IMG/VR virus record: IMGVR_UViG_3300048813_000122
Location: 1 to 35,155 of that record
DNA: 35,155 bases
Strand: one strand, 5' to 3'
Origin: a virus
The first letter of the stretch is position 1. Every line of letters begins with the position of its first letter. Made by a program: the position numbers and the translations under genes. The notes under the pieces were generated by a model. It saw only the letters and a list, made by a program, of their open reading frames with translations, was not told the DNA's origin and ran no database searches. Positions 9,328-17,527 of this stretch are shown here, in pieces.

Positions 9328-11031
9328 TTAGATGCTCGTGGTCCCAATGTGTGGGGCGCCAGTGCCCTGCACCTTCTTGCCTGTCGCAGCAGCCAAGTCC
9401 TTGGTGAAGGCAACGGCAATCCGGTCTGGATCGAAGCCAGGAGCGAACTGCTGCATGATGTCGAAGCGGGCGTTGTTGAAATTGATCGTTGGATTCCCGA
9501 TGCCTTTGTCAGTCATCGCGCCTGCGGGGCTCGCCCCTTTTTGGCGGTCCCACCACTGCTTGACTTCCAGGCCCGTGAGGCCCGTCCCAGGTAAGCCGCC
9601 TTGATCTGCCCTGGCTGCGATGTCCTCCATCTCCATGCGGCGGGCGATCTCCAAGTTGGCCTTGCCCTTGCCGAGGTACTTCATGTGATGCTCGATGTTT
9701 TTCTTCACCTCTGACGACCCAAAAAGTAACTGCATCTGAGTGTCGACCCTGTCGGCCACAGCTTTCGCGTATTCTGGCGACTCAGTTGTCTGCGGTGGCG
9801 GGGTGTGTTTGATCCCGAGCAGTTCATCGAAAAAGCCGGAAGAGATGGCTGCGTAGAGAGCACCAGCAATCGCAGCGCCGATGGCGACGTAGGGGATTGC
9901 TTCGGCGAAAGTTGCCGCCATCGCACTAGCGCCTGTCTTCAGCGCGGTGGCTGCTTCTGCGCCAGCAATCGCCTTGGCGAAGCCGCCACCAGCCATTGCA
10001 GCGATACCGCCTGCCGTTGAAGCGCCAATGCTTGCGATTTTGGTGGCTGCAAGGGTGGCGGAAATCACCAAGATGGTGCCCTTCACCGCGTCCAGGTGGT
10101 CGGAGAGGAACTTCGTGATCGACACGACCTTGTTGAAGCCAGCGACGAGATTGCCGACGATCTCGCCCTCAATCTCTTTGACCTTTGCCTCGTTCTTGTC
10201 GAGCCAGTCAGCTAGCTCACCTGCAGCCTTGGCCGCCTTCTCGAAGAGGGGCCTACCCGCCTTCTCAGCGATGATCTCTAGGGTGTTCTTCACCCGCTGC
10301 ATCTTGTCGTTGAGCGTCTCGTGCTCGTGCATCCACTTGATGGTCTCGGGCGTGATGCGCTTCTGGAGCTTCTCCTGCAGCATCTGCAGGCGCTGCTCGG
10401 CCGTCATCTTGGTGTAGATGCGCCCGCGCAAGCCCAATTGCGAGACCAGCGAGTTGCGGCCTGAGATGCCGTACTGGAGGAACATCGACATCGACTGGCC
10501 GCCCTCGCCGATGTTCTTCCCAATCATCTTCGTGAACAGCGCAACCTTCGATGTCACGTCAGCGAGCTGTGCCGTCGAGGTGCGAGTTGCCGCCATACCA
10601 GGCGCCAGCGCTTTCGCTGTTTCAGCGAGGGCCTTTAGCGGAACGCCAGTCCGAAGGGACGTCTCCTCGAACTCCTTCATCATCTGGGACGCGCGAGCTG
10701 TGGAGCGCTCCAGGTTCTTGAGCGGGTCACCACCCGTGCCCGAGAACTTGTAAAGCCCCTGCAGCAAGCCACCGAGAGAAGACGTCGCGTCCTCGATTGC
10801 TGCATTCGAGTCAACGAACATCTCCTTGAACTCGTGCAACCCGAAGCCAACGCCAACCGCGGCGCCGACCGTTTCTGCAATCGACTTGAACTTCTCGAAA
10901 CCGTGGCTCAGCAGCTCGGTGGCGTGCTGGGCCTTCTCAATCGCCTTTGCGGTGCGCTCCGCGTACTGCTCGACCCGCTGCAGCGGGCTGCTGGCTTTGT
11001 CCTGGGCTTCGAGTACGGCGGTGACGTCCAT
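9328..11031 (-). CDS. Tail tape measure protein
   Basis: This 567-residue helical protein begins with coiled-coil-like sequence (about 5-60), contains hydrophobic helices at about 330-375 and 390-415 (for example IPYVAIGAAIAGALYAAIS), and ends in a polar tail with NFNNARFDIMQQ. That layout is typical of tape measures, which set tail length and are ejected into the host envelope. At about 0.15 nm per residue the predicted tail tube would be roughly 85 nm, a short tail for a myovirus. The gene lies between the tail chaperones and the LysM-like baseplate protein, as in Mu and P2. Its Shine-Dalgarno (GTGAGG) overlaps the stop of the upstream small frame. Confidence 0.9.
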   Translation of the reverse strand: MDVTAVLEAQDKASSPLQRVEQYAERTAKAIEKAQHATELLSHGFEKFKSIAETVGAAVGVGFGLHEFKEMFVDSNAAIEDATSSLGGLLQGLYKFSGTGGDPLKNLERSTARASQMMKEFEETSLRTGVPLKALAETAKALAPGMAATRTSTAQLADVTSKVALFTKMIGKNIGEGGQSMSMFLQYGISGRNSLVSQLGLRGRIYTKMTAEQRLQMLQEKLQKRITPETIKWMHEHETLNDKMQRVKNTLEIIAEKAGRPLFEKAAKAAGELADWLDKNEAKVKEIEGEIVGNLVAGFNKVVSITKFLSDHLDAVKGTILVISATLAATKIASIGASTAGGIAAMAGGGFAKAIAGAEAATALKTGASAMAATFAEAIPYVAIGAAIAGALYAAISSGFFDELLGIKHTPPPQTTESPEYAKAVADRVDTQMQLLFGSSEVKKNIEHHMKYLGKGKANLEIARRMEMEDIAARADQGGLPGTGLTGLEVKQWWDRQKGASPAGAMTDKGIGNPTINFNNARFDIMQQFAPGFDPDRIAVAFTKDLAAATGKKVQGTGAPHIGTTSI

Positions 11032-11038
11032 CGAAACC

Positions 11039-11287
11039 TCACTGATTCTCGGATGCGCGCGTTATGGCATCCTCTTTTTCCAACCGCCGACTGAGAGCCG
11101 CGGTGAAGCGAGAGAGATGCTTCAATGGCCGGTTTAGGAATCCCTCCACCGGCTGGTGTCCGTACCGCCCCGAAAAAGCGAGGAGGTCCCAGATTGCTTC
11201 AAGTCGCTCCATGGTCTGCTGGGCGTCCCCGGCGAGGTCCGAAACGGTTGGCGGGAGGGTTCGAATCTCGCGGGGTGCTACCCGCAA
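11039..11287 (-). CDS. Second tail chaperone frame (gpT-like), probably reached by -1 frameshift
   Basis: Eighty-two residues follow a TTG at 11287, but that start has only GGAG touching it, a poor ribosome site. The same frame is open far upstream, through and beyond the last 110 bases of the preceding chaperone gene, and it stands in the -1 position relative to it. In contractile- and long-tailed phages the two frames just upstream of the tape measure are normally gpG and a -1 frameshifted gpGT fusion. The sequence is helical and charged (VSDLAGDAQQTMERLEAIWD, then RFTAALSRRLEKED), which fits a T domain that recruits the tape measure. I therefore expect it to be made mainly as the C-terminal part of a fusion of about 225 residues. 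The exact slip site is not certain. Confidence 0.6.
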   Translation of the reverse strand: MRVAPREIRTLPPTVSDLAGDAQQTMERLEAIWDLLAFSGRYGHQPVEGFLNRPLKHLSRFTAALSRRLEKEDAITRASENQ

Positions 11288-11325
11288 CTCCGAATACCGC
11301 CCGCCCCCGATGGAGCGCCTGAAGA

Positions 11326-11724
11326 TCAGGACACCACTACCTCCTCGCTCAGGAGAAAAGCATCGACATCCCCATCGTTCGGGAGGTGGAGCTTGTTGTA
11401 GGCCATCAGGACGAGGCTGCGCACTTTCGGGGGCATCGTGGCCCAGGCGATCTCTCGGCTGTCGTTCGCGTCGGTGACAGCCTTCCCGTCAACCTCGACG
11501 AGCGTGGCCTTCGCGAGCGCAAGCGGGAGACCCGTGCGCTTCCCGGCGTGAGCATCACCGATCTGCTGTTCCTCGGTGATCGTGAGCTGCACGAGCCCCA
11601 CGGACGAGATGGTGCCTTCCCCCGATTCCTTGGGGACCTTGAAGCGGTGAACCGGCCGCTTGACGTTGGCCGCTGCGGCCAGTCTTTCGAGTGCGCTGCC
11701 TTCTGCTGCGGGTGCGTTTGCCAC
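11326..11724 (-). CDS. Tail assembly chaperone (gpG-like)
   Basis: This is a 132-residue acidic-to-neutral protein started by GTG 11724 behind a strong AGGAGGAG. It contains the segment VGLVQLTITEEQQIGDAH and a C-terminal helical region with AWATMPPKVRSLVLMAYNKL, then a short acidic loop. Size, composition and position (after the tube gene, before the tape measure) are those of a gpG-type chaperone that coats the tape measure during tail assembly. The downstream end carries a U-run (GCU UUU CUC, about 11354-11361) where the P-site codon could re-pair in the -1 frame. Confidence 0.72.
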   Translation of the reverse strand: MANAPAAEGSALERLAAAANVKRPVHRFKVPKESGEGTISSVGLVQLTITEEQQIGDAHAGKRTGLPLALAKATLVEVDGKAVTDANDSREIAWATMPPKVRSLVLMAYNKLHLPNDGDVDAFLLSEEVVVS

Positions 11725-11775
11725 TGGAGTTCTCCTCCTGGTTGGCGGGGACGGGAAATCCGACCCCGTGCTGCG

Positions 11776-12216
11776 TTAGCCTGGGATGATGCCCACGTCC
11801 GAGCAGCCGCCCTCGATGGGGAAGGCGACGTACTGGCTGCGCTCGGGGATGTGCATCGGGAGGGGGCCGAAGAACGTGTCCTTGAGGCTGACACGCGGCC
11901 GATCTCCGTTCGGGAAGTTGAGGGTCGTGCGGATGTTGATGACCGTCGACGGGTTGCGCCGCACAGCTCGGTCATGCACTGCCTGCCAGAACACCGTGAG
12001 GATGTCCTGGTTCTCGGCGTGCAGCTCGCCGCGGAAGGAGAGCCCCTTCAGGATCTCGTCGTACCGATCCGACGTCTCCCCGAGGTAGCCTTCCTGGAGC
12101 AGCTCCGTTTTGAGGGTCACTTCGAAATTGCGCACATCCGTAATTGTGCTCAAAGGAGTGCCATTAACCACAATGATAATTTGGCATTCCTGCCCTTTGA
12201 TTCTTGGTTGGCTCAT
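11776..12216 (-). CDS. Tail tube protein
   Basis: The 146-residue protein follows the sheath gene and precedes the chaperones, the standard position of the tube gene. The sequence suits the gpFII/Mu gp40-type fold. A short N-terminal strand (QECQIIIVVNGTPLSTI) leads into ITDVRNFEVTLKTELLQEGY, the usual segment where tube subunits have a D-V-x-x-F-x-x-x-x-x-T/K-E pattern with a loop, and is followed by RYDEILKGLSFRGEL. Hexameric rings of this protein form the channel for DNA. ATG 12216 is preceded by a purine-rich AGGGG-type site and by an AT-rich stretch with a promoter candidate at 12233-12261. Confidence 0.85.
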   Translation of the reverse strand: MSQPRIKGQECQIIIVVNGTPLSTITDVRNFEVTLKTELLQEGYLGETSDRYDEILKGLSFRGELHAENQDILTVFWQAVHDRAVRRNPSTVINIRTTLNFPNGDRPRVSLKDTFFGPLPMHIPERSQYVAFPIEGGCSDVGIIPG

Positions 12217-12232
12217 AGCCCCTATTGCCTTT

Positions 12233-12261
12233 CTTATTTAACTAATTGGGGTACCTGTCAA
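12233..12261 (-). promoter_or_regulatory. Candidate sigma-70-like promoter for the tail tube gene
   Basis: On the minus strand a perfect TTGACA (12261-12256) is followed after 17 bases by AATAAG (12238-12233), or after 15 bases by TAAATA (12240-12235). It sits in the 177-base gap between the sheath and tube genes, the most AT-rich patch of the tail region, 17 bases upstream of the tube ATG. The -10 element is imperfect, so this is a candidate only. A separate promoter would help make the many tube copies needed relative to other tail parts. Confidence 0.35.
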
Positions 12262-12393
12262 AAACCGTAAATTGCCCAGCGTTTAGCAAAGCGCACTTCT
12301 CCTGTTCTGGTTGGGAGCGCTGACCTATCCCGCGCGACTTCCGCGGTGCGACAGCGGGTACTTCAAACCTGGGTACTACACGCCCCGGCAAAA

Positions 12394-14850
12394 CTAGCCA
12401 GGGAAAGTCACCGAGCTGGTAATCACGCTCGGGCCGACCTCGTCCTGGAGGACGATGACATCTGCGGTCGGCACCATTTGGACCTTCGTGATGACCACGT
12501 ACACGCCCACAGCTTCCTGGGCCTGCGTGTTCCCACTCACACTGTCGACCGAGTAACCGACGATGCGCTGTTGCGCAGGGTTGTTCGGTGAGAGCAGGGT
12601 GTCGAGGAACGCATCGATCTCGGTGTCGATGGTGTCCATCAGCGCATCGGTGAGCGGGAGCTTGCTCATCGGGGCGATGGTCTGAGCCAGGGTGTCGTCG
12701 ATGAAGAACTGGAACCGCTGGCGGTTGATGAGCCCGAGACTCGGGATGACCGGGTAGTACGTGGTCACGCCGCTCTGGAAGATCGGCCCGAGGACCGAAT
12801 CGATGCGGGGGCCACAGATGCCCGCCGCCTTCAAGGCGATGTAGTCGTTCATCCCGAGGGGGACGACGCCACGCTGCAGCCCGAGCACCGGGGCCATGAC
12901 CTGGGGCACTGGAGCTGCGCCCTGGCCAGGGTTGTTCTCGGGGTTCAGGTTCGAGAGGATGGCTGCAAGCCAGCCGTTCGACTGGGTGTCGATAACCCCG
13001 TTGGTGACCACGCTGCCGTCCGAGCCTGCGACCGCGATGCCCACCAGCTCGGGGACCTGGGTCATCAGACCCGGCCACGAGTAGATGACGTACTGGTCGC
13101 GAATCGCCGGGACCGCCTGGTCGAACTGGCCAGCGCTGGTGCCATTCGGCCCGAGCACGCTGCTCTCGGTGATGGTCGTCGTGCCGTAGCCTGGGGTGGC
13201 GGCGCCCGAAGCGAGCGGCGGGGAGATGCAGGCCATGCGGCCGATGCCCTGGGAGCTGGCGCTGTCGACGAAGAGTTGCATCGACTTGTTGATCGACGCG
13301 CTCGACCGAGCAGCGAAAGCGATGTTGACGGTGTTCTGCGGGGTCGTGTTCTGGAGCAGCGACTGGATCGCCGTGTTGTAGTTCGCGTCCATCGCTGCAT
13401 TCGGCGTGCCCGAGCCGCTGACCACAGCAGGGTCGGTCGGGTTCGCGCTCGTGATGCCCAAAATGTAGACCGGGGCGGGGTTCGCGGTGAGTACGGCACC
13501 GCCCGTGGTGACTACGCCAGAGTACAGCGAAGCCGTGCCCGTCAACGTGCCTGAGCCCTTGCCGGTGTAGGTCATCGGCCAGACGCCTGTTGAGGTCTGC
13601 ACGTAGGCGACCCCGCCACCCGTGGCGAAGTTCGTGCTCGCAGCCACATCGAGCGTGGTGGTGGTGAGCGCGTTGATGTTCTGGCCGGTCGAGCCCGCGG
13701 CGACAGTCGTAGCCCCGGTACCGCTCGCATACGGCTGGACCATCATGATGAGCCCGTTGGAGGGCAGCCACGTGGCGTCCTGGGTGTTCGGAACAGCCGT
13801 CTGCGGCGTCAGGTCGGTCGGCGTGGCCCCGCTGAGTGCCGTGGCATCGAGCGCTCGGGTGGGGACCGTGTAGCCGATAGCCTGCTCGGAGTAGGCGGCA
13901 ACTCCCGCCACGCCCGCGCTGTCTGCGTCGCTGGCGCGGTGGATGCGCCAGGGCTGAGCAGCCCACCCTGCCGACAGCAGATCGAAGCTCGACCCGTCCA
14001 TCAGTTCGACAGTCACCGTCGTTGCACCAGCCGAGAACGCGCCGATTGCCGTCACACGGAACTGCAGGACGTTGGGACTGGCGCCGACTGCATTGACTGG
14101 CAGGGTTGGCGCGGAGCCCAGGAGCCCCGTGCTTCCCCCAATGCCGCCGACCGTCGACCCGACGACAACGATGTCGCCGACCGAAGCAGCCGCAACCGCA
14201 TTCGCGGTGAGATTGGCGTCCAGGGACAACGTCTGGGTAGCCGCAGAAGTCGTCGATGCCGCTGCCGTCGCGTTCACACCCGTCGCGTATGCCACGCCAC
14301 TCGTGAAGCCGAGGGCTCCCGCGGAGTTGAAGCGATGCCCTGAACTGTCGAGGAACTGCGTGGGAGCGACGACCGTGAAGCCCGCGTTGGGCACGATCGG
14401 CTGGGCACTGATGGCGCCCGTGGTGGCGTTCGCGCAGCCCGGGAGCAACCGCCAGACGCGGGTCGCGTAGTTCGAGGGGGTGACGGTGCTCGTGAGGAGC
14501 GAGACGCCCGCCACGATGAGCGAGGAGAAGCTCTTGTTGCGCAGGGCGACGAAGCCGCTGCCGCCGCTCTGACCGAAGTCGCCGATGGTCTGGTCGAAGT
14601 TGCCTGTGAGCTGCAGCAGATCCTGGCTACCGAAGATCGACTGCGGTTGACAGAAGGCTGTGACAACACCGTTCTTGACTGCCGTTGCATACGTCTGATC
14701 TGCGAACTCGCCGACACAGCAAACTGTCCCGGTGCTGACACCTGTCGGGATGTTCGGTGGCGGCACGTCGACGATGACGATGCCTTCGATTGCGGTGAGC
14801 GTGCTGAGCGGCGGAAAGTACTGAAAACGCCTCGTGAAACCTGCAGCCAT
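12394..14850 (-). CDS. Tail sheath protein
   Basis: This 818-residue protein has the contractile sheath layout: an N-terminal arm, surface domains, then a conserved C-terminal half. The latter holds residues around GQGAAPVPQVMAPVLGLQRG, then YIALKAAGICGPRI, and near the end VGVYVVITKVQMVPTADVIV, the strand that handshakes with neighbouring subunits. It is long for a sheath (T4 gp18 has 659, Mu about 500). Part of the extra length is a Gly/Thr-rich beta module at residues 381-453 (13492-13710) that recurs in the baseplate protein at 1668-1895. The ATG follows GAGGTAGG, and a terminator-like hairpin lies just upstream. Large reading frames on the other strand and in other frames here are shadows. 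Confidence 0.92.
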   Translation of the reverse strand: MAAGFTRRFQYFPPLSTLTAIEGIVIVDVPPPNIPTGVSTGTVCCVGEFADQTYATAVKNGVVTAFCQPQSIFGSQDLLQLTGNFDQTIGDFGQSGGSGFVALRNKSFSSLIVAGVSLLTSTVTPSNYATRVWRLLPGCANATTGAISAQPIVPNAGFTVVAPTQFLDSSGHRFNSAGALGFTSGVAYATGVNATAAASTTSAATQTLSLDANLTANAVAAASVGDIVVVGSTVGGIGGSTGLLGSAPTLPVNAVGASPNVLQFRVTAIGAFSAGATTVTVELMDGSSFDLLSAGWAAQPWRIHRASDADSAGVAGVAAYSEQAIGYTVPTRALDATALSGATPTDLTPQTAVPNTQDATWLPSNGLIMMVQPYASGTGATTVAAGSTGQNINALTTTTLDVAASTNFATGGGVAYVQTSTGVWPMTYTGKGSGTLTGTASLYSGVVTTGGAVLTANPAPVYILGITSANPTDPAVVSGSGTPNAAMDANYNTAIQSLLQNTTPQNTVNIAFAARSSASINKSMQLFVDSASSQGIGRMACISPPLASGAATPGYGTTTITESSVLGPNGTSAGQFDQAVPAIRDQYVIYSWPGLMTQVPELVGIAVAGSDGSVVTNGVIDTQSNGWLAAILSNLNPENNPGQGAAPVPQVMAPVLGLQRGVVPLGMNDYIALKAAGICGPRIDSVLGPIFQSGVTTYYPVIPSLGLINRQRFQFFIDDTLAQTIAPMSKLPLTDALMDTIDTEIDAFLDTLLSPNNPAQQRIVGYSVDSVSGNTQAQEAVGVYVVITKVQMVPTADVIVLQDEVGPSVITSSVTFPG
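13492..13710 (-). repeat. Beta module shared with baseplate protein (copy in sheath)
   Basis: Sheath residues 381-453 begin TTVAAGS, contain T-L-D-V-A-A-S-T-N-F, then V-Q-T-S-T-G-V-W-P-M-T-Y-T, and end T-T-G-G-A-V. The module aligns over its length with residues 202-277 of the baseplate protein (1668-1895), which begins TTVAAGS, contains L-H-V-A-S-T-A-G-F, then V-T-S-T-G-T-W-T-I-T-Y-T and ends S-T-G-A-A-V. It is probably a surface-exposed beta domain. Confidence 0.7.
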
Positions 14851-14864
14851 CGCCTACCTCGCCC

Positions 14865-14904
14865 TCAAAAATGAGAAACCCCCTACGCCATGCGGCGTAG
14901 AGGG
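14865..14904 (-). terminator. Rho-independent terminator-like hairpin before the sheath gene
   Basis: On the minus strand CCC-T-CTACGCC (14904-14894) pairs with GGCGTAG-G-GGG (14889-14879), with a four-base loop and one mismatch, and is followed by TTTCTCATTTTT. It ends the head-tail joining operon, whose last stop is at 14971, and lies only about 15-30 bases upstream of the sheath start. It could therefore also act as a 5-prime stabilising hairpin on sheath mRNA. Confidence 0.7.
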
Positions 14905-14970
14905 CTCTGGTGTCCAGACAACCCCTGCTCGAAGTTGTTCCTTGTCGGCCTCTAAACTATCAGCCCCGCT

Positions 14971-15723
14971 TCAGGGGTCAAGGGTATCGACCGGGGGTGG
15001 CACAACGTAGCCAGGGCCAAGAGTCTGCGAAGTGGAGGTTGTAGCGGTCGCTCGCGGCTTGGCGCCGGGAATCTCAGCGAGGCGGAGCACCGAAATTTGA
15101 CCTGAGACGACGAAGTGGATCTTGCGGATCCGCTCCTTGGCCAGTTCCGCCGAATCGATGTACCCCATGTCCTTCAGCTCGTAGATGCCCACCGAATTGA
15201 AGTAATGCGGCAGCAGGAGCTTGACGCCATACATGAAGTTGGACGCCGTCAGGCCAGTCTCCACCATGGCGGCAACGGCCATGCGCTGCTTGTTGTCGGT
15301 GCACCACAGCTCGCCGACGAGGTCCTGTGTGAACTCCGCCGTCTTGATGATGAACCTGCCGTCAGGAGCTGGGACAGCCTCCTTGAGCACAGCTTCAGGG
15401 GAGAGACGGCTGGCGTCGTAGTGGCCAATTTCGGGGGCGTAGATGCAGCCACATGGGTAGCACGCCTCCTTCTCTGGCTCGCTCCAGGTCTCCGCCACGT
15501 CAATGAGGCGGATGTCACGCCCGTCGGCGAAGGAGCCCGTGCTGAGGGTTCGGAGGTACTGTGCAAGCCCCCGGGTGAGCCCCGTGTGGGCGTCGGTGGC
15601 TTGGTTGGCTGTGAGCGGTGGCGGTCTCTGCCGAGCGCTCGTAAACAGCACCACGGGCTGGTGCGGGGAGAGCGTTGCGGTCGGTGGGCCGAGAACTGGG
15701 GCGTTGAGCTGGTCGTCACTCAT
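14971..15723 (-). CDS. Unknown head-tail joining protein, 250 aa
   Basis: ATG 15723 overlaps the upstream TGA (ATGA) and is preferred to longer, Arg-rich readings in the same frame. The 250-residue protein has a Pro/Thr-rich N-terminus and a central mixed segment with CYPCGCIYAPEIGHYDASRL (about 90-110). The C-terminal half contains FIIKTAEFTQDLVGELWCTD and MYGVKLLLPHYFNSVGIYEL, and the tail is Pro/Thr-rich. Three cysteines stand close together (C-x2-C-x-C). It is the last gene before the sheath, where P2-like phages encode a tail terminator or completion protein, so a role in capping the tail or connecting it to the head is plausible from position. I do not recognise the family. Confidence 0.65.
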   Translation of the reverse strand: MSDDQLNAPVLGPPTATLSPHQPVVLFTSARQRPPPLTANQATDAHTGLTRGLAQYLRTLSTGSFADGRDIRLIDVAETWSEPEKEACYPCGCIYAPEIGHYDASRLSPEAVLKEAVPAPDGRFIIKTAEFTQDLVGELWCTDNKQRMAVAAMVETGLTASNFMYGVKLLLPHYFNSVGIYELKDMGYIDSAELAKERIRKIHFVVSGQISVLRLAEIPGAKPRATATTSTSQTLGPGYVVPPPVDTLDP

Positions 15724-16262
15724 GGGTGTGCCGCTGCCTCGTCTGCGATCTTCTGCATGGCCTTGTCGATCTCTTCCTTGGCGATGGTCTTCAACCTGGG
15801 GAGCATGTCGGTCGCCACGAACTTGCCCTGTATACCATCGCGGGCGATCTTTCGGGCAATCAGGAAAGCCGCCTGCTTCACCGCGGCGTCGACGTCGGAT
15901 TTGCTGACTCGCTTGCGGCCGGTGCGAGCTTTCACCGACTGCTTGATCTGGCCACCGAGCTTGCGCTTCACCCAAGCCTCGATGGGGGCCCGCGGTGGGA
16001 ACCTGCTCCCCGGCCTGCGGCCAAACTCGATGACGCCCGCGTAGGGCTCGGCGTTGGTCACGGCTGCACCGCGGGCGTGCGAGATGCCCCGCCAGGCGCG
16101 AGCGTAGACGCCGTAGTTGAAGATCCTCATCGCGATGCTGCGCTGGGTCAGCTCAGTGGCACCACGACGGGCGGCAATGAGGAGCGCCGTGCGGATAGCT
16201 TGGCTCTTGCCAACGTTGATCTTCTTGTAGACCTTGGGTAGCTGCGCAAAGGTGAGCTTCAC
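15720..16262 (-). CDS. Tail completion / neck protein (HK97 gp10-like)
   Basis: GTG 16262 overlaps the TGA of the upstream 63-residue gene (GTGA), giving 180 residues; a longer reading in this frame is an Arg-rich shadow. The protein is basic. It contains a helical N-terminal half with KKINVGKSQAIRTALLIAAR, then AEPYAGVIEFGRRPGSRFPP at about residues 70-90, followed by RAPIEAWVKRKLG. The Y-A-x-x-I/V-E-F-G-R-x-P-x-x-x-x-P-P-x-x-P/A-I pattern is the signature of HK97 gp10-like and Mu gpG-like neck proteins, which close the tail end or join it to the head. Neighbours before and after are small joining proteins, consistent with that job. Confidence 0.8.
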   Translation of the reverse strand: MKLTFAQLPKVYKKINVGKSQAIRTALLIAARRGATELTQRSIAMRIFNYGVYARAWRGISHARGAAVTNAEPYAGVIEFGRRPGSRFPPRAPIEAWVKRKLGGQIKQSVKARTGRKRVSKSDVDAAVKQAAFLIARKIARDGIQGKFVATDMLPRLKTIAKEEIDKAMQKIADEAAAHP

Positions 16263-16450
16263 CCGGCGTTCTCCTGCCACCACTTCAGCACGTCTGCAAC
16301 GCTCTCTTTGAGCTGGTAGAACGTGCCGCCCGTGTAATCGACCCAGGTCTGCCCCGCGGGAAACTCCTTCACGTTGACGACCTGCTTGGCGTCGAGCGGG
16401 CACGGAGTGCCATTGTTCGCCTCGGTCCAGACGTGGATGCGGTCGCTCAT
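16259..16450 (-). CDS. Small unknown joining-region protein, 63 aa
   Basis: The 63-residue protein (MSDRIHVWTEANNGTPCPLD and so on) has an acidic C-terminus ending in VADVLKWWQENAG. It has one Cys and no membrane segment. It is coupled on both sides: its ATG overlaps the upstream TGA by one base (TGATG), and its own TGA overlaps the next GTG (GTGA). The coupling and the typical start context support a real gene. The family is not recognised. Confidence 0.6.
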   Translation of the reverse strand: MSDRIHVWTEANNGTPCPLDAKQVVNVKEFPAGQTWVDYTGGTFYQLKESVADVLKWWQENAG

Positions 16451-17034
16451 CAGTCACTCTCTTCGGTGATGCGAGAGCGATCCTGCCGGGAGCGGCGAAG
16501 CTCCATCTGCCACATCACGTCGTCTGCAACCCAAACTGGCAGGTTCTCCAGGACGAAGCGCCGCCGACGTCCAGGTCGGCCGTCGAGGCGCCGGAACTCA
16601 ACCTCGAAGAAGACGCTCATGTTGGGTGGCGCGGGATTGCCAAGTGCGTCGCGCCCGAGGAACCAGTCTTCCTCGAACCTGCCCGAGATCTCTTTGACGC
16701 GGATGCTGCCGTGCTCGTCAGTACCAACCGCCTGAACCATCTCTTCCAACGTCGAGATGTTCTCCAGGAGGGGGGTCGGGAGGATCAGCTCTGAATCGAT
16801 CTCAGTCTCCTGCCCGAGCCCAATCTCGCCCCCCGACCAGCTCGTCCGCACCCGCTTGACCTCGTAGGGGCGGACCCCGAGTTGGGTGGCGATGTCGCGG
16901 ACGCCATCGACAGCCGTCACCAGTGACTGCGAGAGTGTGAGGTCCATGAGGACGCCACGGATTCGCGTGTAGTTGTCCTGCGCGGGGAGCGGCTGCTCGT
17001 TCTCTGGGTCTGGACGGGGAACAGGCTCGGCCAT
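16450..17034 (-). CDS. Unknown connector-region protein, 194 aa
   Basis: The 194-residue acidic/charged protein contains an Arg-rich stretch near residue 155 (GRPGRRRRFVLENLPVWVAD). The middle part has LVTAVDGVRDIATQLGVRPY and SVFFEVEFRRLDG, suggesting a mixed alpha/beta fold. ATG 17034 is preceded by a pyrimidine-rich TTTTCCCC without a clear Shine-Dalgarno, which is unusual here, and the upstream 100 bases are non-coding and AT-richer, so translation may begin on a short or leaderless mRNA. Position between connector-type genes suggests an adaptor or neck protein. The family is not recognised. Confidence 0.6.
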   Translation of the reverse strand: MAEPVPRPDPENEQPLPAQDNYTRIRGVLMDLTLSQSLVTAVDGVRDIATQLGVRPYEVKRVRTSWSGGEIGLGQETEIDSELILPTPLLENISTLEEMVQAVGTDEHGSIRVKEISGRFEEDWFLGRDALGNPAPPNMSVFFEVEFRRLDGRPGRRRRFVLENLPVWVADDVMWQMELRRSRQDRSRITEESD

Positions 17035-17134
17035 GGGGAAAAGTTTAACTGCTCACGCCTAAATAAACCAGAGATGCACAAGACAAGGGGGTAAGAGCGA
17101 TGACGTACCACGCCACACCCCAACCCGACGCGGG

Positions 17135-17527
17135 TCAAACCCCGTTTGCGAGGTAGACCTGAACGTCGGTGGCAACCCCGGGCTGCCGGGTCAGCGAGAG
17201 CGCGGTGTACGGCACCGTGCTCGACGAAATGATGGCGATGCGATCGCAGGGGATGACCTGCGCTGTGCCATCCGCGCTCGTCAGCGTCAGGTCGATTGAG
17301 CCACCAACCGGGGTCACCATGACGAGGGTCGCCTCTGCACTCGGCAGTCCCTCGAAGGAAACGGCTTGCGGGGAATCCGAGGCGAGCGCAAAGTTCGCGT
17401 TGATGCCCGCGGCGCTGAGCAACCAGCTCGCGCTGATCGGGATCATGTTCGTCGGGGCGCCCGAGGGGCTCCCAGTGGCAGGTTGGTCGGTGAGGGTGCC
17501 GACAAGTGTGAGAGACGCGGCGCTCAT
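17135..17527 (-). CDS. Small beta-rich virion protein, paralogue of the gene at 22723-23109
   Basis: The 130-residue protein starts SLTLVGTLTDQPATGSPSGA, has a central block PQAVSFEGLPSAEATLVMV, then IDLTLTSADGTAQVIPCDRI and a final strand VQVYLANGV. The same blocks in the same order and spacing occur in the 128-residue protein at 22723-23109, so the two are paralogues. The pattern of short strands fits a beta sandwich, such as a decoration, neck or fibre-base protein. It sits next to the connector gene at 17528, whose stop abuts its ATG (TAA-ATG). No enzyme motif is seen. Confidence 0.65.
   Translation of the reverse strand: MSAASLTLVGTLTDQPATGSPSGAPTNMIPISASWLLSAAGINANFALASDSPQAVSFEGLPSAEATLVMVTPVGGSIDLTLTSADGTAQVIPCDRIAIISSSTVPYTALSLTRQPGVATDVQVYLANGV

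Noticed and set aside
12242-13966. Long reading frame of 574 codons on the minus strand inside the sheath gene
   Set aside because: It is full of Arg/His/Gly/Pro shadow composition and overlaps the well-supported sheath frame; there is no ribosome site.
17035-17134. Possible promoter in the 100-base gap before the 194-residue gene (TTGTCT...TATTTA)
   Set aside because: The spacing is 15 bases and both boxes are weak; the gap is AT-richer but not convincing.
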